Positions 1 to 7,108 of a stretch of DNA of 10,718 nucleotides are shown here, one piece after another (positions within the stretch are counted from its first letter, which is position 1; every line of letters starts with the position of its first letter). The stretch comes from Prevotellaceae bacterium (GTDB lineage Bacteria; Bacteroidota; Bacteroidia; Bacteroidales; UBA932): NCBI GenBank assembly GCA_031273485.1, contig JAISRS010000355.1:1-10718 (forward strand), read 5' to 3'. The notes beneath the pieces are model-generated. The model saw only the letters and a program-made list of their open reading frames with translations, searched no databases and was not told where the DNA came from. Both the position numbers and the translations under genes were made by a program.

Positions 1-381
1 GCAGACGAAGAAATAAATAAAATGGCTGTTACCGGCGTCGATCCCCATCCAATGTCCAAAGACGACAAGTGGTATCCTTATTATTCCGCTATCCCCAAAA
101 TTGAAAGCGTGAACGACGGACACATGATACAAACCGATTCCAGGAGTTTCAAAGCAAATCCCTTCGGTTTGTACAGCATGCACGGAAACATCGCCGAATG
201 GACACGCTCGGACTATGTCCCTTATCCGTATTCGGAAAAGTCGAAAGTTTCGTCGGAATACAAAGTGGTTCGCGGCGGCTCGTACATCGACCGTCCGAAA
301 TTTGCAACTTCCTACACAAGAAAAGCATATTACCCGTGGCAACGCGTCTATAATGTGGGATTCAGAGTGATTATAGAATAA
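1..381 (+). CDS. SUMF1/formylglycine-generating-enzyme-like domain protein, C-terminal part
   Basis: The frame is open from base 1 to the TAA at 379-381, so the gene begins left of the window and the ATG at 22 is internal. The 126 visible codons carry the end of an FGE-sulfatase (SUMF1/EgtB/PvdO-type) fold: a NPFGLYSMHGNIAEW block followed by VVRGGSY and a terminal GFRV. These are the standard closing motifs of the family, whose members range from sulfatase-activating oxidases to non-catalytic lipoproteins such as GldJ/GldK of the Bacteroidetes secretion and gliding machinery. The two cysteines that true formylglycine-generating enzymes carry a few residues after RGGSY are absent here (the stretch reads IDRPKFATSY), so sulfatase activation is unlikely. 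The role is unknown: a structural lipoprotein or a diverged enzyme are both possible. Fold assignment is firm, function is not. Confidence 0.85.
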   Translation, partial: ADEEINKMAVTGVDPHPMSKDDKWYPYYSAIPKIESVNDGHMIQTDSRSFKANPFGLYSMHGNIAEWTRSDYVPYPYSEKSKVSSEYKVVRGGSYIDRPKFATSYTRKAYYPWQRVYNVGFRVIIE

Positions 382-431
382 GCCCGCCACTCCCCTACTC
401 TCCCAGCCACCCAAGGGGGGGAGTATTTCAA

Positions 432-496
432 CCCTAACAGGGGATTTTAAACCCTGTTAGGGGGCGCGCTTCCACTTTAAGGTCTTCAAAGACCTT
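432..496. repeat. Composite intergenic palindrome, copy 1
   Basis: An 11-bp stem, CCCTAACAGGG (432-442) with CCCTGTTAGGG (452-462), encloses a core containing ATTTTAAA. About 16 bases later comes a second hairpin, AAGGTCTT (479-486) with AAGACCTT (489-496). The same two-part arrangement recurs at 3502-3574, also just downstream of a + strand gene. It is likely a genome-wide intergenic repeat that may act as a transcription terminator. Confidence 0.65.
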
Positions 497-541
497 GCAC
501 GAAATATCGGAAGTTAGAAAGAAGAAACCTGTGGGGGTGTA

Positions 542-560
542 CGGCAAAACTTTTTTGCCG
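542..560. terminator. Small perfect hairpin, possible terminator
   Basis: The arms CGGCAAAA (542-549) and TTTTGCCG (553-560) pair perfectly around a 3-base loop. The T-run lies inside the stem rather than after it, and the nearest upstream gene ends 160 bases away, so a terminator role is only a possibility. Confidence 0.3.
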
Positions 561-706
561 GATATTTTGCTATATGAAAAATCTTATTTAATTTTACACC
601 CGATATTCTTTGAAATAAAATAGAGACTTCGGAATGTATAGAAATTTTTTAAATCCTGTAAACAATAAATTGAAAACATCGTTTAATTTTATAAGTAACG
701 TTTAAT

Positions 707-2086
707 ATGAACAAATTATCAGCATTATTAGTGACGCTTGCGCTTGTTGCCTGCAAGGTCGATCAAAACAACGAAAACCTGACCGTGGCGTCGGGAAAAT
801 GGGAAAGAGATAAACCCGAAAAAATCTATCTCTACAAGGCAATCAACGGCGAGTTGAAAGAAATAGCCTCCTCGTCGCTGTCGGACGACAGCGTGTTTTG
901 CTTTGCGCTGAAACCCGCAACCGGCGGGTTTTATCATATCGGACCAGGAAAATTCCTGCACGACAGATATACTTTCTATCTCAAACCGGGCGACAGACTC
1001 AATGTCACCGTAAACGACACATCCTACGTGCTGAACGGAAACAACAGCGCCGAAAACAGAGAATTGACCAAATGGCACGATTTTGTGCAACCCGTGGAAT
1101 GGAAGGCTGTCTATTTCGACAAAGCAAAAAGTAACAGCACTTACGTGGATTTTTTCCCTCTGCTGGAAGAAAAAACGAAAGTTTTGGGCGATTATCCCAA
1201 AAATGTAACCGCCAACGAAGCGTTTAACAGCGCTTTTGAAGAATACCGGAATTTCAATTTCGCAGATTTGGCTATACATTATATATATACCCCGCGGTCG
1301 GCGCATCCCGAAGGAGAGGATTTTCCGGAGTATTACCGCAAGTTAGACCTCGCGGCGCTGTCGCGCACGACGGCGATAATGAATTATCCGCAGGGTACGG
1401 ACGTGCTCGAACGCATCATTTTCAACAATCTTCGCATGGAGAATGTCGCAGTGACCGACCCCGTGGAAGCGATCATGAACAACATCCCGAATATTGTGAA
1501 TGATACCCTTAAAGGGGAATTTGCGGCGAAGTTCCTGTCGCAGAAACGCACCTATGCCGGACTGCTCGACGTCGAAGAGAAATACGGGAAATATCTCGTT
1601 ACGGACAAACAGCGGAACATGGTGCGCGAACGTAAACTCGCCCTCAACGAAACAAAAGACGGAAATCCGGCAACGGACTTTAAATTTCCCGACAAGGACG
1701 GTAAACCGGTGGCTTTGTCGGACTTCAAAGGCAAGTTGGTTTATATCGACATCTGGGCGACATGGTGCGGTCCCTGCAAACAGGAACTGCCTCATTTGAA
1801 GAAGTTAGAGGCGGAATATCACGGCAATAACAACATAGTGTTCCTGAGTGTTTCCACCGACGCCTCGAAGGATTATCAAAAATGGAAAGATTTCCTTGCA
1901 AAGGAAGACCTGAAAGGCGTCCAACTGTTTGGCGGAGACGACTCCCGGCAGGGAATCATCCAACCTTACAAGGTATCGGGTATTCCGCGCTTTGTTCTCG
2001 TTGGAAAAGACGGACGGATTGTCGCCGCCGACGCTCCCAGACCCTCGTCTTCGGAAATCAGAGCGCTGCTGAAAGCAAATCTGTAG
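707..2086 (+). CDS. TlpA-like thioredoxin-family lipoprotein
   Basis: A 459-residue secreted thiol-disulfide oxidoreductase. Residues 1-15 form a short signal peptide ending in the lipobox LVAC, with Cys16 as the likely lipidated residue, so it should sit on the periplasmic side of a membrane. Residues ~20-310 are a large N-terminal region of the type seen in Bacteroidetes TlpA-like proteins (it may start with a DUF4369-like β domain). Residues ~320-459 are an AhpC/TSA-Redoxin thioredoxin fold: FKGKLVYIDIWATWCGPC with redox cysteines Cys354 and Cys357, and the cis-proline loop GIP at 425-427. Family knowledge suggests reduction or isomerisation of envelope disulfides; the substrate is unknown. 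The ATG at 707 is supported by the signal peptide that begins there. There is no Shine-Dalgarno sequence, as usual in this phylum. The next gene follows after 79 bases on the same strand and may be co-transcribed. Confidence 0.9.
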   Translation: MNKLSALLVTLALVACKVDQNNENLTVASGKWERDKPEKIYLYKAINGELKEIASSSLSDDSVFCFALKPATGGFYHIGPGKFLHDRYTFYLKPGDRLNVTVNDTSYVLNGNNSAENRELTKWHDFVQPVEWKAVYFDKAKSNSTYVDFFPLLEEKTKVLGDYPKNVTANEAFNSAFEEYRNFNFADLAIHYIYTPRSAHPEGEDFPEYYRKLDLAALSRTTAIMNYPQGTDVLERIIFNNLRMENVAVTDPVEAIMNNIPNIVNDTLKGEFAAKFLSQKRTYAGLLDVEEKYGKYLVTDKQRNMVRERKLALNETKDGNPATDFKFPDKDGKPVALSDFKGKLVYIDIWATWCGPCKQELPHLKKLEAEYHGNNNIVFLSVSTDASKDYQKWKDFLAKEDLKGVQLFGGDDSRQGIIQPYKVSGIPRFVLVGKDGRIVAADAPRPSSSEIRALLKANL

Positions 2087-2100
2087 AGAAGTTAAAGTCC

Positions 2101-2149
2101 TTAAGAGCTTTAATAACCTTAAGAATCTTAAGGTTATTAAAGCTCTTAA
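2101..2149. repeat. Perfect 23-bp inverted repeat between two lipoprotein genes
   Basis: Bases 2101-2123 and 2127-2149 are exact reverse complements separated by only AAT. The arms are AT-rich and built from TTAAG/CTTAAGG-type words, similar to the palindrome family at 3543-3574. It lies in the 79-base gap between two co-directional genes and is followed by an A/T stretch but no clear T-run, so it could weaken transcription, protect the 3' end of the first message, or be a mobile palindrome. Confidence 0.85.
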
Positions 2150-2165
2150 ATTAAAATCCGTTTAA

Positions 2166-3446
2166 ATGAAAACAATATTATTATTGCCTGCAATTGCGTT
2201 TCTGCTGTTTTGCGCCTGCGGGACAGAGAAAAAAACAGCGAACACAATACATCTTAACGAAGATACCGTGAGGCTTGTATTGCAGGATTTAAGCGAGGGG
2301 TTTAGAACCGGCGACATCGGCAGGATTCAAAAGTGCGTTGCCGAACGGTTTTCGATAAGCGTTTCAATGGGTCCCTCCTCAAGAAGATACCTCGAACCTG
2401 TGCTGAAAAGGAATCCGATACAAAACATCGGGTTCGTGGCTATCGACAGTCTGTACGACGATATGGCTACGGTGAAGGTAAAAGTGGAATTCACCGACAA
2501 TAAACCGGAAACGGAATCAATAGTCGCGTTTGACGGAAGTCATAAAATTATTTTTATCGACTACCTCGACCGTCTGTACGGCACAAGCAGATACGATGTT
2601 TCGGTGCAAAAGGCGGTTGTTCCATTTGAATTTGAAGAGGGATACATCGTTGTTCCTCTCAAGCTCAACAATAACAGCCGGGTATTGCGATTTTTGTTCG
2701 ATACCGGCGCCGACGGCATGGCTGTCGATAAGGCTTTAGCCGATTCCCTAAACCTGTCGATTACAAGCAGTCAAACCGCCGAAGTTGTCGGCGGACGGAT
2801 GCAGATAGATATATCTTCGGGAAATACTGTCCGCCTAACCGAGGATTTCGCTCTCGAAAATCAAAACATTGCCGTGTTCAACAATATAGGACATGGTTTG
2901 GACGGTATCATAGGGCTAAATCTTGCCATGAATTATATCACAAACGTGAATTTCGACAAGCGACAAATCTCTCTCCACACTTATGGAGATTACAGATATG
3001 AAGGAGAGGGGGAAATTGTGAAAATAAAAAACAATTATAATGTGACGACAATAACCGGCGTCTTGAATATCGTAGGTAAAGAAGATGTTACGGGGGATTT
3101 TATTTTCGATTCCGGCGCAAATTACGACTTGATTGCTTTCAGCGGGTTTGTCCGCAAAAATCGCTTGTTATTAACGGGCTTTAAACCCGAAGAACAAAGC
3201 TCCACAGTCAGTATGGGACATTCGACGCCTGTGTTTGAAGGCAAGGCTCACAGATTTGCGTTTTCTCCGAACCTGGTATTTTCCAATATCCCCATCACTC
3301 TGCAAGCCTCCACAAGTAGAAACGATGACGAAAAAACTCCATCAGGCTCCATAGGTATCAACCTGATACGGAATTTCAATTTCACAATCAACTTGCTCGA
3401 AAAGGAGATATTTTTCTCTGCCGCAGCAAAGGCGGAAGACGAATGA
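2166..3446 (+). CDS. Two-lobed retropepsin-like aspartyl protease lipoprotein
   Basis: A 426-residue predicted lipoprotein: hydrophobic residues 4-15 are followed by FCAC, with Cys18 the likely lipidated residue. Residues ~30-145 resemble a small α+β NTF2-like domain (weak, shape-based call). The remainder has two retropepsin-like halves, each with a catalytic-type motif: LFDTGA with Asp179 and IFDSGA with Asp315. Each is followed by a hydrophobic-hydrophobic-Gly turn (GIIG near 247-250, GSIGIN near 394-399). A single chain with two D[TS]G motifs can form one pepsin-like active site without dimerising. Bacteroidetes encode many such 'aspartyl protease family' lipoproteins; substrates are largely unknown. 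It follows the TlpA-like gene after a strong hairpin and converges on rpe. Fold confidence is high, actual proteolysis is inferred. Confidence 0.85.
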   Translation: MKTILLLPAIAFLLFCACGTEKKTANTIHLNEDTVRLVLQDLSEGFRTGDIGRIQKCVAERFSISVSMGPSSRRYLEPVLKRNPIQNIGFVAIDSLYDDMATVKVKVEFTDNKPETESIVAFDGSHKIIFIDYLDRLYGTSRYDVSVQKAVVPFEFEEGYIVVPLKLNNNSRVLRFLFDTGADGMAVDKALADSLNLSITSSQTAEVVGGRMQIDISSGNTVRLTEDFALENQNIAVFNNIGHGLDGIIGLNLAMNYITNVNFDKRQISLHTYGDYRYEGEGEIVKIKNNYNVTTITGVLNIVGKEDVTGDFIFDSGANYDLIAFSGFVRKNRLLLTGFKPEEQSSTVSMGHSTPVFEGKAHRFAFSPNLVFSNIPITLQASTSRNDDEKTPSGSIGINLIRNFNFTINLLEKEIFFSAAAKAEDE

Positions 3447-3501
3447 TGAACGAGGGAGTGACATCTTTTAACACAAAAGGCGCAAAGCAAATGCTTTAGC
3501 A

Positions 3502-3574
3502 ATTACCCCTAACAGGGATTTTAAATCCTGTTAGGGGTAATAAGGACTTTAAGGACTTTAAAGTCTTTAAGGAT
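3502..3574. repeat. Composite intergenic palindrome, copy 2, likely bidirectional terminator
   Basis: A perfect 15-bp stem, ATTACCCCTAACAGG (3502-3516) with its complement at 3527-3541, surrounds an ATTTTAAA core. It is followed by the near-palindrome CTTTAAGGACTTTAAAGTC ending near 3574, built on TTAAGGACTTT. The layout matches 432-496. Its position between two convergent genes fits a two-way terminator. Confidence 0.7.
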
Positions 3575-3597
3575 TGTAAATGAAAAGACGCTACACC

Positions 3598-3632
3598 ATT
3601 CGTAATTCGTAATTGCTAATTCGTAATTGCTA
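3598..3632. repeat. AT-rich heptamer array (five copies)
   Basis: Five head-to-tail 7-mers read ATTCGTA, ATTCGTA, ATTGCTA, ATTCGTA, ATTGCTA. On the rpe sense strand they are AATTACG and AATTAGC, i.e. AATTANN. The array starts immediately after the rpe stop codon (TAA, complement of 3635-3637). It belongs with the AATTATG arrays near 6621-6694 and 7109-7136. Confidence 0.85.
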
Positions 3633-3634
3633 AT

Positions 3635-4285
3635 TTACATTTCCTTCATTCGTTTCATATATTCCGTTGGGTTGTCGGAAGAGAAGATGGCGTTGCTTGC
3701 GACTAAGACATCGGCGCCGGCGGAATAAATTTCGGCGGCATTTTCGAGGCTGATTCCTCCGTCAACTTCTATCAATGTATTGGAACCGGTTTTGGTTATC
3801 AGTTCTTTTGCCTGCCTTATCTTGTTCAGTGAGCCGATGATGAATCGCTGACCCGAAAATCCGGGATTTACCGACATTATCAACAACAAATCTATATCCG
3901 TGATGATGTGTTCCAGTAAAGATACCGGCGTGTGAGGATTTAAGGAAACTCCGGCTTTCATGCCCAGAGATTTAATGTATTGCACCGTTCTGTGCAGATG
4001 GACGCAAGCCTCCAAATGTACCGTCAGGATGTTTGCTCCGGCGCTGCAAAACGCCTCTATATATTTGTCGGGATTAACAATCATCAGATGTACATCCAGG
4101 GGTTTGGCGGTTAGTTTGGAAATGGCTCTAACCACAGGCATCCCAAACGATATGTTCGGCACAAACACTCCGTCCATTACGTCCAGATGTATCCAGTCGG
4201 CATCGCTAAGATTGAGCATTTCGATATCTTTTTGCAGATTGCATAAATCCGCAGAAAGAATCGAAGGTGAAATAATTCTGTTCAT
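3635..4285 (-). CDS. rpe: Ribulose-phosphate 3-epimerase
   Basis: Interconverts D-ribulose 5-phosphate and D-xylulose 5-phosphate in the non-oxidative pentose phosphate pathway; a cytoplasmic (βα)8 barrel. The start used here is the ATG at 4285, giving 216 residues beginning MNRIISPSILSADL, the normal family N-terminus; an in-frame ATG at 4312 would add nine atypical residues. All family motifs are present: SPSILSADL, HLDVMDGVFVPN with metal ligands His33 and Asp35, His66 in DVHLMI, MSVNPGFSGQ (137-146), and EVDGGI with the catalytic-type Asp174. I see no TAnnTTTG promoter in front of it. It lies downstream of the S9 peptidase on the same strand, with a MITE-like element in the gap, so it may depend on read-through from that gene. 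Identification is secure. Confidence 0.97.
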   Translation of the reverse strand: MNRIISPSILSADLCNLQKDIEMLNLSDADWIHLDVMDGVFVPNISFGMPVVRAISKLTAKPLDVHLMIVNPDKYIEAFCSAGANILTVHLEACVHLHRTVQYIKSLGMKAGVSLNPHTPVSLLEHIITDIDLLLIMSVNPGFSGQRFIIGSLNKIRQAKELITKTGSNTLIEVDGGISLENAAEIYSAGADVLVASNAIFSSDNPTEYMKRMKEM

Positions 4286-4334
4286 TTTTTTATTGCGCAT
4301 TAATCCCGACAAGGTTTCGGGTATTGTTTCTTTA

Positions 4335-4447
4335 GGGGACTTCTAAAAACTTGATTTTTCAAGGCAGATAAACCGGAGTTTACACATAGTAAATGAGGAT
4401 TTAAAAATCGATGTCGAACGCCGAAAAAGCAGTTTTTAGAAGTTCCC
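4335..4447. mobile_element. 113-bp MITE-like element
   Basis: The ends are 17-bp inverted repeats with one mismatch: GGGGACTTCTAAAAACT at 4335-4351 and the complement of GGGAACTTCTAAAAACT at 4431-4447. The same four bases, TTTA, flank both sides (4331-4334 and 4448-4451), as expected of a target-site duplication. Inside are three small hairpins: CTTGA/TCAAG (4350-4363), TTTAC/GTAAA (4379-4393) and GATTT/AAATC (4398-4409). There is no coding capacity, so it would need a transposase supplied elsewhere. The element sits 50 bases upstream of the rpe start. An invertible segment is a less likely alternative. Confidence 0.7.
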
Positions 4448-4467
4448 TTTAATTGTATCACTGTTTT

Positions 4468-6543
4468 TTATTTCTTTAAATATTTATCCATCCATGCAAA
4501 AAATTCTCTTTGCCACAAAATCGCATCTTGCGGACGCAATACCCAGTGGGTTGCATCCGGAAACACTACCAATCGTGCGGGGACATTTCTCATGCGTGCG
4601 GCGTTAAAGGCAGCCAAGCCTTGCGTATAAGGCACTCTGTAGTCGCGTTCGCCGTGAAAGATGAGAATCGGCGTGTCCCAGTTTTTGATGAATTTGGAGG
4701 GCGAGTGGGCGAATGTCCTTTCGTTTTCTTTTTCCCAGAACGGACCTCCCATTTCCCAGTTTTCAAAGAACATTTCTTCGGTGGTGACGTACATCGACTC
4801 GGAGTGAAATATTCCGCAATGCGCAATAAAGGCTTTGAAGCGTTTGTTGTGATTGCCGGCTAACCAGAATATTGAAAATCCTCCGTAGCTTGCGCCCACG
4901 GCTCCCAGACGTTCGCTGTCCACCCACGGTTGGGCGCTTATGTGATCAACAGCCGAGAGGAGGTCGCGTTCCGGCTGTCCGCCGTGGTCTTTGCTCACTG
5001 CGTCGGTCCATTCCTGCCCGTAGCCGCTGACTCCACGCCTTGCGGGATAAATAACCACGTAACCCTGCGATGCCATTAGGGCGAAATTCCAGCGATAGCT
5101 GTACGATTGACTTACTTCGCCCTGAGGTCCTCCGGTACACATCAAGATGCAGGGATATTGTTTCGATTTGTCGATTTTAGGGGGGAGGATGACCCACATC
5201 GGCATCGTTTTGTTGTCGGTTGTTTTCACCCATTGAAGTTCCATTTCGGGCAAATCCAACTGATCCAGTATGTCTTTATTCACAAACGACAGTTCCGTTC
5301 CTTCTCCTGTTTTAGCGTCAATCCGGTATATTTCGGCAGGACGTGTGATTTGCGTGCGGGTGGCGATGAATCCGCCGGCGATTTCCTGCACGTTTTGATA
5401 ATCGAAGAATCCGTCTTTGGACAGTTGTTTAAAAGCGCCTTGCGGGAGGGTCATTTGAAAGATGCGGAAAGTTTCGTTGAAGCAGGCGGTGAAATACACC
5501 GATTTACCGTCTTTTGCCCATACCGCGCCCGAAGGATTGGCGTCAAACTCCTTTGTACAGTCTGTTTTGGCGTTTGTTTCAAAATCATATATAAAGATTC
5601 TGTCTTTATCGGCTTCAAATCCGGCGCGTTCCATGCTTAGCCACAGGAGTTTTTTGCCGTCGGGCGAAAACAGCGGATGTTTATCATATCCGTCCATTCC
5701 TGCGGTGAGGAGTTCAGTGGTTTTGGTTTCGGTATTATAGAGATAGATGCCCGAATTTGTGGATTCGGCAAAATCTTTTCCCGTGAGTTTTTTGCAGGAA
5801 TAAGCCAGCAGTTTACCGTCGTTCGACCAGGAGGTTTCGCTAATATCATCGAAGGGTTTCATGGGAGCGTCCCAGGGTTCGTCTTTCATTATGTCTTCAA
5901 TGGAATTGAGCGCGCCGTTGCTGTATTCCGCAATATGGAGATGTGTGAAACTGCCGTCTTTCCACGAGTCCCAATGTCTGTACATTAGGTCGTTGCTTGT
6001 GTAGGCGTTTGCTTTGGGCAAATCTTTATAGAGGTCTTTTCCAAGTACGTTTGTGACGTGAGTATCTATTGCCATCAGGATTTTTTGCCCGTTGGGCGAA
6101 TAGCAAAATTCGTTTATCGAATAATCGCCCGCTCCTGCGATTTCTCTTTCATCGTTTCCGTCGGGTTTGATTTCAAACAGTTTTCCCTGCCTCACAAAAC
6201 CGATGTATTCTCCGTCGGGACGCCACTGTATTACGCTTTCGCGTTCAAAGGTTCGGGTCAGCTGTTTTTTGTTATTTCCGTCGATATCCATTATGTATAT
6301 TTCGGAGTTACTTGCGTTTTGTTCAATATCGTACCATGTTACGGTGTAAGCGATATTTTTGCCGTCGGGCGATACCGCGACGTTGCCGATTCGACCGAAA
6401 TGCCATAACACTTCCGGGGTCATCAGTCTGTTTGCAATTCGGATGTCTTTTTTCTCAATCATTGGTACTGCGTTTTGTTGCTGTTTGTCAGCATCACAAG
6501 CACATAAAAGTGCAATTAATAATATCGGAACTATTCTTTTCAT
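4468..6543 (-). CDS. S9-family dipeptidyl-peptidase (DPP5-like), lipoprotein
   Basis: A 691-residue serine peptidase of the prolyl-oligopeptidase clan. The N-terminus is a signal peptide ending LCAC with lipidation at Cys16 followed by Asp, which suggests export to the envelope. Residues ~45-425 form a β-propeller with several WD40-like PD40 blades, each with an SPDGK/RPDG turn (e.g. 58-62, 108-111, 149-152, 293-297). Residues ~440-691 are the α/β-hydrolase domain: RRGVSGYGQEW, the nucleophile elbow GASYGG with Ser552, Asp634 in GERDYRVPY, and His666 in DATHWVL. Length, lipoprotein/secretory N-terminus and C-terminal motifs resemble the DPP5 group known from Porphyromonas gingivalis, which removes N-terminal dipeptides; the precise specificity is inferred. 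A likely promoter lies at 6605-6612. It is complete and in frame. Confidence 0.92.
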   Translation of the reverse strand: MKRIVPILLIALLCACDADKQQQNAVPMIEKKDIRIANRLMTPEVLWHFGRIGNVAVSPDGKNIAYTVTWYDIEQNASNSEIYIMDIDGNNKKQLTRTFERESVIQWRPDGEYIGFVRQGKLFEIKPDGNDEREIAGAGDYSINEFCYSPNGQKILMAIDTHVTNVLGKDLYKDLPKANAYTSNDLMYRHWDSWKDGSFTHLHIAEYSNGALNSIEDIMKDEPWDAPMKPFDDISETSWSNDGKLLAYSCKKLTGKDFAESTNSGIYLYNTETKTTELLTAGMDGYDKHPLFSPDGKKLLWLSMERAGFEADKDRIFIYDFETNAKTDCTKEFDANPSGAVWAKDGKSVYFTACFNETFRIFQMTLPQGAFKQLSKDGFFDYQNVQEIAGGFIATRTQITRPAEIYRIDAKTGEGTELSFVNKDILDQLDLPEMELQWVKTTDNKTMPMWVILPPKIDKSKQYPCILMCTGGPQGEVSQSYSYRWNFALMASQGYVVIYPARRGVSGYGQEWTDAVSKDHGGQPERDLLSAVDHISAQPWVDSERLGAVGASYGGFSIFWLAGNHNKRFKAFIAHCGIFHSESMYVTTEEMFFENWEMGGPFWEKENERTFAHSPSKFIKNWDTPILIFHGERDYRVPYTQGLAAFNAARMRNVPARLVVFPDATHWVLRPQDAILWQREFFAWMDKYLKK

Positions 6544-6550
6544 ATAAATA

Positions 6551-6586
6551 TATTTTATTCTGTTTAAGCATATTTTATTCTGTTTA
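6551..6586. repeat. Tandem direct repeat in the S9 peptidase leader
   Basis: The 16-mer TATTTTATTCTGTTTA occurs at 6551-6566 and again at 6571-6586, a 20-base period. It is in the predicted untranslated leader of the peptidase gene, between the promoter box and the start codon. Confidence 0.85.
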
Positions 6587-6604
6587 TTTTTAAATAATCG
6601 TCCG

Positions 6605-6612
6605 CAAAGGTA
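6605..6612 (-). promoter_or_regulatory. -7 promoter box of the S9 peptidase gene
   Basis: On the minus strand the bases read TACCTTTG, an exact match to the Bacteroidetes -7 consensus TAnnTTTG, 62 bases before the ATG. The -33 region falls within the heptamer array that begins at 6621, and no TTG is seen there, so the upstream half of the promoter may have been altered by the repeats. Confidence 0.5.
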
Positions 6613-6620
6613 GGAAATAA

Positions 6621-6694
6621 TTATGAATTATGAATTATGAATGGAGGATGGCGTAGAAATTATGAATTATGAATTATGAATTATGAATTATGAA
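6621..6694. repeat. TTATGAA heptamer arrays, left side of the GC-rich array
   Basis: Three copies of TTATGAA occupy 6621-6641 and five perfect copies occupy 6660-6694, with an 18-base spacer. The second block supplies the left arm (6664-6696) of a perfect 33-bp inverted repeat whose right arm is 7107-7139. Confidence 0.9.
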
Positions 6695-6739
6695 TGGGGG
6701 TTAAGGACTTTAAGGAATGACAATATTATTATGGCTGGG

Positions 6740-7030
6740 CGGAGGGCGGCGCACCGGTTACAAACCGGCGCGAGCGGTGGCGGAGGGCGGCGCACCGGTT
6801 ATAAACCGGCGCGAGCGGTGGCGGAGGGCGGCACACCGGTTATAAACCGGCGCGAGCGGTGGCGGAGGGCGGCACATTATAAACCGGAGCGAGCGGTGGC
6901 GGAGGGCGGCACACCGGTTACAAACCGGCGCGAGCGGAGCGGGGAGGCGGCGGAGGGCGGCGCACCGGTTATAAACCGGCGCGAGCGGTGCGGAGGGCGG
7001 CGCACCGGTTACAAACCGGCGCGAGCGGTG
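6740..7030. repeat. GC-rich tandem repeat, about seven units of ~41 bp
   Basis: Each unit starts CGGAGGGCGGC(G/A)CA and continues CCGGTTA(C/T)AAACCGG and CGCGAGCGGTGG. Units begin at 6740, 6781, 6822, 6863, 6900, 6951 and 6991. The first three are 41 bp; unit 4 is 37 bp, having lost CCGG; unit 5 is 51 bp with an insertion; units 6 and 7 are 40 bp. Except in unit 4, every unit contains a hairpin: CCGGTT/AACCGG around a 3-base loop, extended by CGC/GCG beyond one mismatch. An open frame (6683-7129) runs through but is judged non-coding. Confidence 0.92.
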
Positions 7031-7108
7031 CGGTGGGAGGCGAGCGGAGCGGGGAGGCGAGCGAGGCGGAGGCGAGCGAAGACAATGAACAATAGCACGC
7101 TGCTATCA

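Larger units (their letters stand above)
382..706. other. Intergenic region with several hairpins, no gene seen
   Basis: 325 bases without a credible ORF. It holds four inverted repeats. The first is an imperfect one at 395-403 against the G-run and GAGTA that follow, which could end transcription of the upstream gene. The second and third are the composite palindrome pair at 432-462 and 479-496. The fourth is a perfect 8-bp stem, CGGCAAAA/TTTTGCCG, at 542-549 and 553-560. From 560 to 706 the DNA is very AT-rich and probably contains the promoter of the 707 gene, but I find no clean TAnnTTTG box; TATTCTTTG at 604-612 has one extra base. Confidence 0.6.
3447..3634. other. Convergent intergenic region made almost entirely of repeats
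   Basis: The 188 bases between the protease stop and the rpe stop contain AAAGC/GCTTT (3485-3496), the large palindrome at 3502-3541, the TTAAGGACTTT repeat at 3538-3574, and the heptamer array at 3598-3632. Little unique sequence remains apart from roughly 3575-3597. No gene is visible. Confidence 0.7.

Noticed and set aside
728..1306. Long minus-strand ORF of 192 codons
   Set aside because: It is antisense to the TlpA-like lipoprotein gene, has no recognisable motifs, and the plus-strand gene is well supported.
4286..4312. Longer start for rpe at the ATG at 4312
   Set aside because: The nine added residues are not part of the conserved family N-terminus, which begins right at the ATG at 4285.
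4335..4447. Invertible promoter segment
   Set aside because: The flanking TTTA duplication and internal hairpins fit a MITE better, no recombinase gene is in the window, and no TAnnTTTG box is seen inside on the rpe strand.
5107..5640. Plus-strand ORF of 177 codons
   Set aside because: It is the antisense shadow of the S9 peptidase gene, whose motifs and catalytic triad are intact.
6740..7030. CRISPR array
   Set aside because: The repeats are directly adjacent with no unique spacers, and no cas genes are nearby.
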